64,000 nucleotides of DNA from Gari tellinella (lineage: Eukaryota; Mollusca; Bivalvia; Cardiida; Psammobiidae), in assembly GCA_922989275.2 (NCBI GenBank), contig OV277874.1:15922154-15986153 (forward strand), in the 5' to 3' direction. Shown piece by piece: positions 54,065-63,966 of the stretch. Within the stretch, counting starts at the first letter, position 1. Every line of letters begins with the position of its first letter. Under the pieces are notes generated by a model. It saw only the letters and a list, made by a program, of their open reading frames with translations, was not told where the DNA came from and did not search any database. The position numbers and the translations under genes were made by a program.

Positions 54065-55787
54065 TGCCCCTATTCCACACCGACTACGACTCCCACGAAT
54101 CGCTACGAATTGGAAAATGCTAGGAGTCGTAGATGATTCTTAACAAATTCGTGGAGTTCTTACCTGATTCGTAGTCGATTCTTGCAGTTCGTGAGCGGTC
54201 GGGGATTCGTTGCAAAAACTGTTTTGGCCAAGATCCCCACGAATGGAACAATGGGTAGTAAATTCGTAAAACAATCGTAGTGGATTCGTAGGATTTGTAG
54301 CTGATTCGTAGGATTCTTAACTGATTCGTAAACGATTTTTTGGGCGTTCGTGGTATTCTTAACTCATTCGTGGGATTCGTGAGTACCAGTTTGATACCGT
54401 TCTCCTGTAGCCAGGAGTCTGAGAGTCAATGCCAGCTTCACTCTGGCATATAAATTTGGGCTCGCGGGAGTGTCCCTCCTCTGCATGGATGACTGGCCCA
54501 TAATCCTGGCATTCTTACATAGTTTATATAGGCATTCTCATCTTCCACACTAAGCTCATGTTCTAGCCTTCTAGCTGGAGTCAGCCACTGTCTAACCCAT
54601 CACATTGTGGATCTTCTCCTTCTTCTTAGGGGTATATTCTTGTTTTTAGCATGCAGCTTGCGTTGATCGCCAGTTCCAAATCCAGTGCAACTGCTGTTCT
54701 ATCTTAAAAGTCCATTTCTGGACTGAGGCCCGAGTTGAAACGGGAACTACAGCGCTCCCTCTCTACAACGACACCCAATGGGAGACAAACATGGGTTCGT
54801 TGTTCGGAGGGAGTCGTTATTGGGAGGGAAATTGGCTTACAATTGCAATCAGTTTGAATCCAGATCTGACGCCGCTTAACACTGCATCTGATCTGGATTC
54901 AAGCTGTTTGTCACTCGTCATTAAAAAAATTCTGTCAAAATGTCTACAGCGTTCCCTATTTTCAACGACACCCCATGGAAGTAAAAACCTATGTGCGTTG
55001 TTCGGAGAGTGTCGTTACACAGAGTGAAATTGGCTTACTATGCAAACAGCTTGAACCCAGATCAGACGCAGTGTTAAGCGGCGTCAGATCTGGATTTAAA
55101 CTGATTGCAACTGTAAGCCAATTTCCTTCCCATTAAGTTTTTTCCATCAACATCTCCATTATGTAACTTTGAGAAAAACAGCAGACGACAGTTTCAAGCA
55201 GACGACATTGCTACCGTGAATAGGTTGGACATTGTTTTGGGGGATAGCGGTAAGCGTTGTTAATTGTAAGGAGAAACCCGTTATTTGGAGTGTCGTTGTA
55301 GGGAGGGAGCACTGTAGTATGTAACTTTGTGAAAACAGCAGACAATTTTAAGCAAACAATATAGCAGGCGTGGAAAGATTGGACATATTTGTTTTGGTTG
55401 GAACGACAAGTGTTGTTGTAAGGAGGGAATCGTTGTTTGGAAGGCCGTTGTAGGGAGGGAACACTGCATACCTTCAAGAATCCCACGAACCGTCAAGAGT
55501 CAAACTTCATTCGTAGCTGATTCGTAGATGCATTCGGCATATTCATAACTGATTCTTAGCGTTCGTGCAGTATTCGTAGTGAATTCTTGTAATTCGTACT
55601 GAATTCTTGAAAGTATTCCTAAGATTCGAGCCGAATCCCACGAATATTCTTGACTCGTTCGTAGCCGATTCGTAGAGTGTCACGAATTCGATAGAAAATT
55701 TTGCCGAATTCCACGAATCCCCACGAATCATAACATTTATCAATTCGTGGCGATTCGTGGGATTCGTAGTCGGTGTGGAATAGGGCA
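54065..55787. mobile_element. TIR element M3 with iterated GATTCGT/ACGAATC interior
   Basis: Long inverted ends CTATTCCACACCGACTACGA and TCGTAGTCGGTGTGGAATAG. Flanking bases are TAA and TTA. The interior repeats GATTCGTAG, CCACGAATC and similar motifs dozens of times. Family D MITEs (54750-55470) are nested in the middle, together with unassigned sequence at 54400-54740. Confidence 0.82.
54750..55470. mobile_element. Nested family D MITEs
   Basis: One D element starts GCTCCCTCTCTACAACGACA (54753) with hairpin TCCAGATCTGACGCCGC. A second starts CAGCGTTCCCTATTTTCAAC (54947) and ends GTAGGGAGGGAGCACTG (55298-55314). A third partial unit ends TTGTAGGGAGGGAACACTG (55449-55467). Confidence 0.7.
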
Positions 55788-56953
55788 TTAACAAAATCCC
55801 GAATCTGCTGCATAAGGACCGCCACTAAGGCGTTAGTCTGTAATACAGACCAGTTAGGGCACTAAACTCTTCATCATCATTCTACTGAATCTGCTAATGT
55901 TCCTGAAGTAAATCAGACTTCCCTTGGAGCAAGTACAAGTTCTCTTGGACTACCCTTCTTAAATATAGGGAGCCTAGACATCAAAGGCAGACTACCTATG
56001 TCTGACACATTTAAAAAAGAAGATCTTTTAACCTTGCAAATTCGGTTATTTATAAAAAATCACCCAAAAACAACAAAAAAACCATTAAATTGGAGAAACA
56101 AAAGTGGAAATTAAGCCGCACGAAAAAGCTACCTAAGACATGTCAGAAACCACCACTTCACATCTTCATTGTCAAAATTGTCCGGGGGAGGCCCCCCGTA
56201 CCCCCACCAGCAGGAGGGGGTTACCCCCCTACCGCACCCTCCCCACTCGGCACTTCGTGCCTCGATCGGCACTCCGTGCCGAATTGTGCGTATAAGTTTT
56301 AGAGGTCTGGCTACGCCTATGATGGCACGACAATGTTGTCTCATTGAAGCAACATATCTCTGCAGGTAACGCTGTGGTATGTTGTTCCTATCCTAAATGA
56401 CGTCACGCTCTAATTTCTCTGTTGCGTTTCAGTAAGTACCACACATGTTCTATCGGTTTTACATCTGGACTCTTCGACGAAATTGTAATCAGACGATTGT
56501 TTATTACCCTAAATAATTCCAGTGTTGCCCTTGCAACATGACATGGGGCATTGTCTTGCATTATCTGGTTATTGAATAATTGGTGTCCGTAATGAAATAT
56601 TTACCTCTCTCAAATGCGTCTCAGCTTCCAACTTTCCGACAGCAACAGCACGCTCTTGTAATGTCAATCTGGCCATTTTATGTGTTCTTTTGTGCAGCAT
56701 ATATATACAAACTTTTGTCGTATGAAAGAAACACGTGTTTGACAACGCGCCTTTTATGCACGTACAAATCATGTATTACATGCAAAGTCTGCAAAGTTTA
56801 AGTTGTACGGGCATCAGAACATCGATTTTAACTATATATACATTGCTAGTGATTCCTATGTGAAACCTCAACGTGATACGTGTTAAATTTTAAGAATTAT
56901 TAGGAAAAGTAAAGTGACCAATTAGACATTTTGTTGGGTGTATATACTGTATA

Positions 56954-57322
56954 CAGTGAAACCCCTCTAAACCGGACATGTGTGGGGACAACAAAATTGT
57001 CCGATTTAAAGGGGTTTCCGGTTTAGAGGGGTTTTAACTTGTTTCTAGTATGAAAGATAGCTGACCACTTAAAGCAGGTTGAAAGTTAAGCAGAATGCGC
57101 CTTAAGGCGCATTCTGCTTTACTTTCAACCTGCTTTAAGCTATCATCTGCTGGAGTGTACAAACTATTTCCTTCAGTGTAAGAAAAAACCAAAGACGTAA
57201 TAAGGCGTGTTGATGGTGTAATGGGTAAAAATTAAAAAGGATTGGAAACGGGACCAAAGCTTTTGTCCGGTTTACAGAGGATTCCGGAATTTAGAGGTTC
57301 CGGTTTAAAGGGGTTTCACTGT
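56954..57322. mobile_element. Composite MITE H/B, complete, copy 2 only
   Basis: Ends CAGTGAAACCCCTCTAAACC and GTTTAAAGGGGTTTCACTG with TA flanks. Copy 1 reads straight through (about 16812, ACTGTATATATAGAAC). Inside is a near-perfect B hairpin GCAGGTTGAAAGTTAAGCAG. CAGT ends and a TA target suggest pogo/Tigger for H, with B (TTAA type) carried inside. Confidence 0.82.
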
Positions 57323-57984
57323 GTATAGAACTTAAAATTTACTGCTTCATCTTTGATCTTTTGACAGTCATCAGTGCACTAGACGTATACTTGTGAATAG
57401 TATGAATACTGATATAATCTTCGGATTGAAATTAAAAGTGCAGTGTTTTGTTTTTCGAAAAGGACAGGAACTTGGATAGTTTTAGGACTTTTAGTAACAA
57501 GTATTTACGTGTTTCGTCAACTTGTAATTTTGATTTAATAAAGTTTGTAAAGTTTGTTGTTGGCTTTGTTTTTCTGTTGTGCCTGGGTCGGAACAACAAT
57601 ACTCAATCAGTTGTTACCTGTCACGCTACGCTTATAAATTGTTAAGTGTTTAATAACATTGAGAATTTATATATTTCCGAAATTACTGTATTTTGACAGT
57701 GATTTATTTACTAATGTGTGCTATAGTTCAGTGACACGGCCATTTTGCTATACATAATAACGTTTTCACTTCCGTGGTGTCATCTTTTTAAAACAAATTT
57801 TGTTACCAAGATACTGCTTTTATTTATCAATTTTAAATTTAAGGTAGTTTGACCTAAGGAATATTGAAATAAGGTTTTAAACAATTTAAATCCTGTTCAG
57901 ACGACGCATGACGCGGCGTCTGATCAGAATCCCAGCTGTTTGAGAGAACCATTGTACCCGATGTTAGCTAGTGCTAGGTCCAAG
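57323..57984. other. Non-coding, counterpart of 16803-17456
   Basis: Includes hairpin GACGCGGCGTCTGATCAGAA with its degenerate partner (57893-57945) and ends with the empty target site of M1. Confidence 0.5.
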
Positions 57985-58086
57985 GTTATAAAGAGTTTAG
58001 GTTGAGTCTGACTTTGTTCTCAAGTATTTGACTGATCAGATTCTTGAGAACAACTTCAGACTCAACTCAAAAGCTTTATAACCTTG
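57985..58086. repeat. Palindromic element
   Basis: AAGGTTATAAAGAGTTTAGG and AAGCTTTATAACCTT ends, with GTTGAGTCTGACTTTGTTCT and complement inside. Counterpart of 18142-18246. Confidence 0.75.
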
Positions 58087-58099
58087 TTCCTGACAATGA

Positions 58100-61080
58100 T
58101 ATACAATGCCCCCTCCCTGCATATACCCTTCCAACAACGACTCCCTCCTTCCATCGATCATTGCCGCTGTTCCCTAAACAATACATGTACAGTGCTCCCT
58201 CTCTACAACTGCCCTCCCAACAACGACTCCCTCCTTCCATCGATCATTGCCGCTGTTCCCTAAACAATACATGTACAGTGCTCCCTCTCTACAACTGCCC
58301 TCCCAACAACGACTCCCTCCGTCCATCGATCATTGCCGCTGTTCCCTAAACAATACATGTACAGTGCTCCCTCTCTACAACTGCCCTCCCAACAACGACT
58401 CCCTCCTTCCATCGATCATTGCCGCTGTTCCCTAAACAATACATGTACAGTGCTCCCTCTCTACAACTGCCCTCCCAACAACGACTCCCTCCTTCCATCG
58501 ATCATTGCCGCTGTTCCCTAAACAATACATGTACAGTGCTGCCTCTCTACAACTGCCCTCCCAACAACGACTCCCTCCTTATAACGACCAGTGCCGCTGT
58601 TCCCTAAACAATACATGTACAGTGCTCCCTCTCTACAACTGCCCTCCCAACAACGACTCCCTCCTTCCATCGATCATTGCCGCTGTTCCCTAAACAATAC
58701 ATGCACATTGCTCCCTCTCTACAACTGCCCTCCCAACAACGACTCCCTCCTTCCATCGATCATTGCCGCTGTTCCCTAAACAATATATGTACAGTGCTCC
58801 CTCTCTACAACTGCCCTCCCAACAACGACTCCCTCCTTCCATCGATCATTGCCGCTGTTCCCTAAACAATACATGTACAGTGCTCCCTCTCTACAACTGC
58901 CCTCCCAACAACGACTCCCTCCTTCCATCGATCATTGCCGCTGTTCCCTAAACAATACATGTACAGTGCTCCCTCTCTACAACTGCCCTCCCAACAACGA
59001 CTCCCTCCTTCCATCGATCATTGCCGCTGTTCCCTAAACAATACATGTACAGTGCTGCCTCTCTACAACTGCCCTCCCAACAACGACTCCCTCCTTATAA
59101 CGACCAGTGCCGCTGTTCCCTAAACAATACATGTACAGTGCTCCCTCTCTACAACTGCCCTCCCAACAACGACTCCCTCCTTCCATCGATCATTGCCGCT
59201 GTTCCCTAAACAATACATGTACAGTGCTCCCTCTCTACAACTGCCCTCCCAACAACGACTCCCTCCTTCCATCGATCATTGCCGCTGTTCCCTAAACAAT
59301 ATATGTACAGTGCTCCCTCTCTACAACTGCCCTCCCAACAACGACTCCCTCCTTCCATCGATCATTGCCGCTGTTCCCTAAATAATACATGTACAGTGCT
59401 CCCTCTCTACAACTGCCCTCCCAACAACGACTCCCTCCTTCCATCGATCATTGCCGCTGTTCCCTAAACAATACATGTACAGTGCTCCCTCTCTACAACT
59501 GCCCTCCCAACAACGACTCCCTCCTTCCATCGATCATTGCCGCTGTTCCCTAAACAATACATGTACAGTGCTCCCTCTCTACAAATGGCCTCCCAACAAC
59601 GACTCCCTCCTTCCATCGATCATTGCCGCTGTTCCCTAAACAATACATGTACAGTGCTCCCTCTCTACAACTGCCCTCCCAACAACGACTCCCTCCTTCC
59701 ATCGATCATTGCCGCTGTTCCCTAAACAATACATGTACAGTGCTGCCTCTCTACAACTGCCCTCCCAACAACGACTCCCTCCTTATAACGACCAGTGCCG
59801 CTGTTCCCTAAACAATACATGTACAGTGCTCCCTCTCTACAACTGCCCTCCCAACAACGACTCCCTCCTTCCATCGATCATTGCCGCTGTTCCCTAAACA
59901 ATACATGCACAGTGCTCCCTCTCTACAACTGCCCTCCCAACAACGACTCCCTCCTTCCATCGATCATTGCCGCTGTTCCCTAAACAATATATGTACAGTG
60001 CTCCCTCTCTACAACTGCCCTCCCAACAACGACTCCCTCCTTCCATCGATCATTGCCGCTGTTCCCTAAACAATACATGTACAGTGCTCCCTCTCTACAA
60101 CTGCCCTCCCAACAACGACTCCCTCCTTCCATCGATCATTGCCGCTGTTCCCTAAACAATACATGTACAGTGCTCCCTCTCTACAACTGCCCTCCCAACA
60201 ACGACTCCCTCCTTCCATCGATTATTGCCGCTGTTCCCTAAACAATACATGTACAGTGCTCCCTCTCTACAACTGCCCTCCCAACAACGACTCCCTCCTT
60301 CCATCGATCATTGCCGCTGTTCCCTAAACAATATATGTACAGTGCTCCCTCTCTACAACTGCCCTCCCAACAACGACTCCCTCCTTCCATCGATCATTGC
60401 CGCTGTTCCCTAAATAATACATGTACAGTGCTCCCTCTCTACAACTGCCCTCCCAACAACGACTCCCTCCTTCCATCGATCATTGCCGCTGTTCCCTAAA
60501 CAATACATGTACAGTGCTCCCTCTCTACAACTGCCCTCCCAACAACGACTCCCTCCTTCCATCGATTATTGCCGCTGTTCCCTAAACAATACATGTACAG
60601 TGCTCCCTCTCTACAACTGCCCTCCCAACAACGACTCCCTCCTTCCATCGATCATTGCCGCTGTTCCCTAAATAATACATGTACAGTGCTCCCTCTCTAC
60701 AACTGCCCTCCCAACAACGACTCCCTCCTTCCATCGATCATTGCCGCTGTTCCCTAAACAATACATGTACAGTGCTCCCTCTCTACAACTGCCCTCCCAA
60801 CAACGACTCCCTCCTTACATCGATTATTGCCGCTGTTCCCTAAACAATACATGTACAGTGCTCCCTCTCTACAACTGCCCTCCCAACAACGACTCCCTCC
60901 TTCCATCGATCATTGCCGCTGTTCCCTAAACAATATATGTACAGTGCTCCCTCTCTACAACTGCCCTCCCAACAACGACTCCCTCCTTCCATCGATCATT
61001 GCCGCTGTTCCCTAAACAATACATGTACAGTGCTCCCTCTCGACAACTGCCCTCCAAACAACGACTCCCTCCTTATAACG
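58100..61080 (+). repeat. 86-bp minisatellite, about 34 units, expanded from a family D MITE
   Basis: Each unit contains TGTACAGTGCTCCCTCTCTA, CAACTGCCCTCCCAACAACG, ACTCCCTCCTTCCATCGATC and ATTGCCGCTGTTCCCTAAAC. Variants (GCTGCC with CCTTATAACGACCAG at 58532, 59048 and 59736; ATATATG; AATAATAC; GATTATT) recur at multi-unit intervals, indicating block duplications. The 62-codon open frames that tile it are a by-product of an 86-bp period and are not called genes. Confidence 0.95.
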
Positions 61081-61403
61081 ACCCTTGCCGCAGTTCCCTT
61101 CACAGGACAAACCTGTCTTACGCTTTAACTGCTGCATCATGGCTTGCTTCAAATCGTCGTCTGCTGCCTTTTCTCAAAGTGACATTTTAGTGGACATTAG
61201 AACAGAAGAAATATAATGACGAGTGACAAACAGCTTGAATCCCGATCAGACGCCTCCTAATGCGGCATCTGATCTTGATTCAAGCTTTTTGCAAATGTAA
61301 GCCAAGTTTCAATTTTCCATCCCTATAACATCTCTCTCCGAACAACACACGCAATCTGTGTTTCCCATTAAGTGTCGTTGTAGAGAGGGAGTACTGTACA
61401 TAA
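61045..61403. mobile_element. Family D MITE, right part, copy 2
   Basis: Hairpin AGCTTGAATCCCGATCAGAC and partner at 61230-61290, ending GTGTCGTTGTAGAGAGGGAG and TACTGTA. Counterpart of 18440-18715. Confidence 0.78.
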
Positions 61404-61587
61404 AAATTATGATAATTATTGTATGACTGACATTATACATTATCCTCCCAAACTATCGTCGGCTCAAAATATTTCGTCCGCGAAAAAAAAGTAAACTTGA
61501 AAAAATATTAATGAGTGGCAAACAATTTGGATCCAGATCAGTCGCAGCTCTAACACGATAAGGGTAAACACTTAACCTATGAATAGA

Positions 61588-61990
61588 GGATCTTATATGA
61601 GGGCTTACTATTTATCATTTTTAATAAACGAGTTGACTAAAATGATATGACGCGAGCCTTGGCGAGCGTCATATTCATTTTAGTCAACGAGTTTATTAAA
61701 ATGATAAATAATGAGCACAAATGTGAGATTCTATTTATCACATAACAAGTTTAAGCACCTATTAAATTGATTGAAGCCGTAGTTTGTAGACCCTCCGCTA
61801 TATATAGTTTCCGCCAAAACGTTACGTTGTTTACGTTAACGTCATCGTAAATGACGTCAGTTGGCGTACCGCTACATGCAGCGCTTGTGGACGAACAGGT
61901 TGGGCCGGAGCCCAAAAAACGATAATCCACTAGTGGATTACGATATTTACATAATGGCTTTATGTCACCCCCAGACCGCGAGTTATGTGA
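61588..61990. mobile_element. Foldback element with GCGAGCCTTGGCGAGC centre, plus associated insertion
   Basis: Arms TTTATCATTTTTAATAAACG and near complement enclose TGACGCGAGCCTTGGCGAGC. The whole stretch is absent from copy 1 at about 19140. A CACTAGTG hairpin (61928) lies near its right side. Confidence 0.75.
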
Positions 61991-62086
61991 TAAACATTAA
62001 TATAGATGAGCTTAACGCTTATAGATGATGCATATCGATAGAGTGTCTGAAAGTCATGTTCTTGACAGTAAAATGTAAATGTTTAT

Positions 62087-62808
62087 GAGGTATGCTACGC
62101 CCCCTCGAACTATATCGTTTATTCGCGCGCAACCATGGTCTAACCTATTTAGCACTTGCTCGGGCTCGAGGAAAACAATAAGACCCTTCGTTTCTACTTT
62201 TTGTTTTAGAAGAAATAGTCATGTTATTTGTAATATTTCACTTAAATTGAAAGGTTATTTCAATGTGTACTTTGATACATTCAGCATGGTTTAAAACCAA
62301 CATAAATAACACTTACTGAAGCTCTATATGTAAGCACAATTCATTATTAATTGCCTTAAAAGTTTAGGTCTCACTGTACATAATATGACGTCTTCAAGCG
62401 TGTGCAATTCCCCTCTGATCTCAGCTGTTTAGTAAAGACAATCTAGACATGCATATCCCGGTTTTTACATCTACAGCTGAAACAATGCATATATCTAGGT
62501 CCAGAGGGATGGGATTATTCTAGATCCATTATTGATACTGTTGAATTTCCGTATTGCTTTAGTTTAAATCCTTGATCTGGTGTTTATTCCGATTATTTAT
62601 CGTTAAGCCTACAGTGCAGGCAAAAGGTTTTCGCGGTGGCTCGCTCGGAGGATTGCTAGGATTGTGACGTCAAATTGCTTTGAGATGACGGAAGCATGGA
62701 ATAAGTGAACAGTGTGTTAGTTATTTCATGGTTTTGTTCAATTAAACGATATATTCACAGGTTTTTGAGGCATCTGATTGGCCGAGAGCTCCAAGCCATG
62801 TGCTAAAA
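62087..62808. other. Copy 2-specific insertion, about 720 bp
   Basis: Flanks join in copy 1 at about 19228-19240 (AATGTTTATAATTTATTC). Contains CTCGGGCTCGAGGAAAAC and a 71-codon frame (62079-62294) without recognisable domain. No inverted ends were found. Confidence 0.5.
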
Positions 62809-62925
62809 TTTATTCTACGACTGAGTGACAATTTGTCTATCTGTACTCGTTGAAGATTTCCCCATAGATACATGTTCGCCTGTTTGACGCATGTCTTTCC
62901 CCATTAAAGAAAAAAGTTCCACATT

Positions 62926-63888
62926 ATATATACATAGTTATGCATCATGCGAACTATTTTTTAGGGCTAGATGTTTATCATCTAGCCCTTTAGCTATACC
63001 ACATTTCAAAATTATGACCAGTATGCGGACCCGCGTTTTTTGAAAAACTACTTTCCCTTCTTAATTCCATATCATCGGGTGATTCGGTTCATGAGCGAGC
63101 TGTGATTTGGCCTCAACCCAAAATAGTTCAGAATTCTCTCATTTTGATTGGTCTAAAGTGTACCACGTGACATACCCACGCTAAAATAGACGCGGAGTCG
63201 GCCATATTTGATCATTTGCTGAAGCTGGAAAGACGTGAAAAATTGCCGAAAGAAAACCAGAACAAGAAGTTCAACAGGTAAATATTGATTCTATTATACA
63301 TTTGAAAGACAACTGAAATCACCAGTTAATGAACATATTTGCTTTGGGAGAGTTGTAAGCAAAAGTTTAAGAGTTCATTTATCGACCTCCAAAGTCACAG
63401 TTTACTCGCTTCGAAATTTCCCCGAGGCTTTTCAGTGCCAAATATGACGATCTGAGTGAGGATTTGTACATATTCGGTTCAGGAAAGTTACAAGGAACAG
63501 TTAAAGAGTTATTTTTTCGACTTCTGAACTGACATAAGATCGCTATAATTTTCAACGTTCTTACGTAAATAATCTGAAAGGTTTGCTAATGGCGGCCTCC
63601 ATTTTCCATATCTATACCATTTCCGGCATGTATGCGCAGTCGTACTGCGCAATAGAATCTTGGCGCTCATTCGAGCTTCGTCGTGAGTGAGGCTGCAGGA
63701 GAATTTCGTAGATAGACGACAAACAATTATCCGGTCAATAATTTTCCTAAGATTTTACGGAAATGTTATCAAATTTCCGCATTTTGCGGGAGGAAACCCC
63801 CGTCCTGCGCTGCGACATTTTTTTAGCTCTTTAAACAACGAAATTGATGAAATATGTTGGATGTCGAGCTGAGCGGACGTGTCGCTCT
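62926..63888 (+). promoter_or_regulatory. Possible promoter and 5' untranslated exon of a gene running off the window
   Basis: 63035-63125 is a repeat (inverse of 7395-7500). Then come CACGTGACATACCCACGC (about 63165), GTCGGCCATATTTGATC and a purine-rich stretch ending AACAG before GTAAAT (63279), which could be a first exon and donor. ATGGCGGCCTCCATTTTCC (63590) and TATGCGCAGTCGTACTGCGC (63631) have a core-promoter look. No coding start is supported. Confidence 0.2.
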
Positions 63889-63966
63889 CATAATAGACTA
63901 CACATGTAGTTTCAACTCGTAGTGCTACATAATAGACTACACATGTAGTTTCAACTCGTAGTGCAA
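63889..63966 (+). repeat. 39-bp tandem duplication at the window end
   Basis: Two perfect units of CATAATAGACTACACATGTA continuing GTTTCAACTCGTAGTGC, each also containing the small palindrome CTACACATGTAG. Confidence 0.95.

Larger units (their letters stand above)
52834..56320. mobile_element. 3.5-kb insertion of unknown type in the Tc1-like element
   Basis: Copy 1 is continuous here (AATAATGACACGACAATG at 15630), so both borders are defined, with ATGGC on both sides as a possible 5-bp target repeat. The interior has A-rich tracts (52890-52930), a degenerate triple repeat (53300-53870), the nested M3 element (54065-55787), an open stretch at about 55881-56090 (PFLNIGSLDIKGRLP, FKKEDLLTLQIRLF) without a recognised domain, and a GC-rich end (56190-56280). 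No transposase or RT was recognised. Confidence 0.65.
52581..56940 (-). mobile_element. Tc1-like DNA transposon, copy 2, split by a 3.5-kb insertion
   Basis: Inverted ends CACTCAACAAAATTTCTAAT and TTAGACATTTTGTTGGGTG. Minus-strand transposase pieces are LTLQERAVAVGKLEAETH (about 56690), a copy of QDNAPCHVARAT-like text near 56545, MRQHCR (about 56340), and GGHT before 52820. The 52834-56320 insertion separates the last two. Confidence 0.75.
36630..62925 (+). repeat. Segmental duplication, copy 2
   Basis: Collinear with 4175-19323 but expanded to about 26 kb by many insertions, chiefly 39295-39835, 40851-42370, 42774-44098, 48240-48860, 52834-56320, 58100-61080, 61588-61990 and 62087-62808. 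Confidence 0.85.

Noticed and set aside
56169..56369. Proline-rich frame at the GC-rich end of the 3.5-kb insertion
   Set aside because: Low-complexity translation of a GC-rich palindromic stretch and part of an antisense transposase fragment; not coding.
58100..61080. CRISPR-like array
   Set aside because: Units are directly adjacent with no variable spacers, in an animal genome; it is a minisatellite.
58044..61190. About thirty tiled open frames of 62 codons with nearly identical products
   Set aside because: They follow mechanically from an 86-bp tandem repeat read in three rotating frames; the copy 1 locus has only about two units. No signal of a protein.
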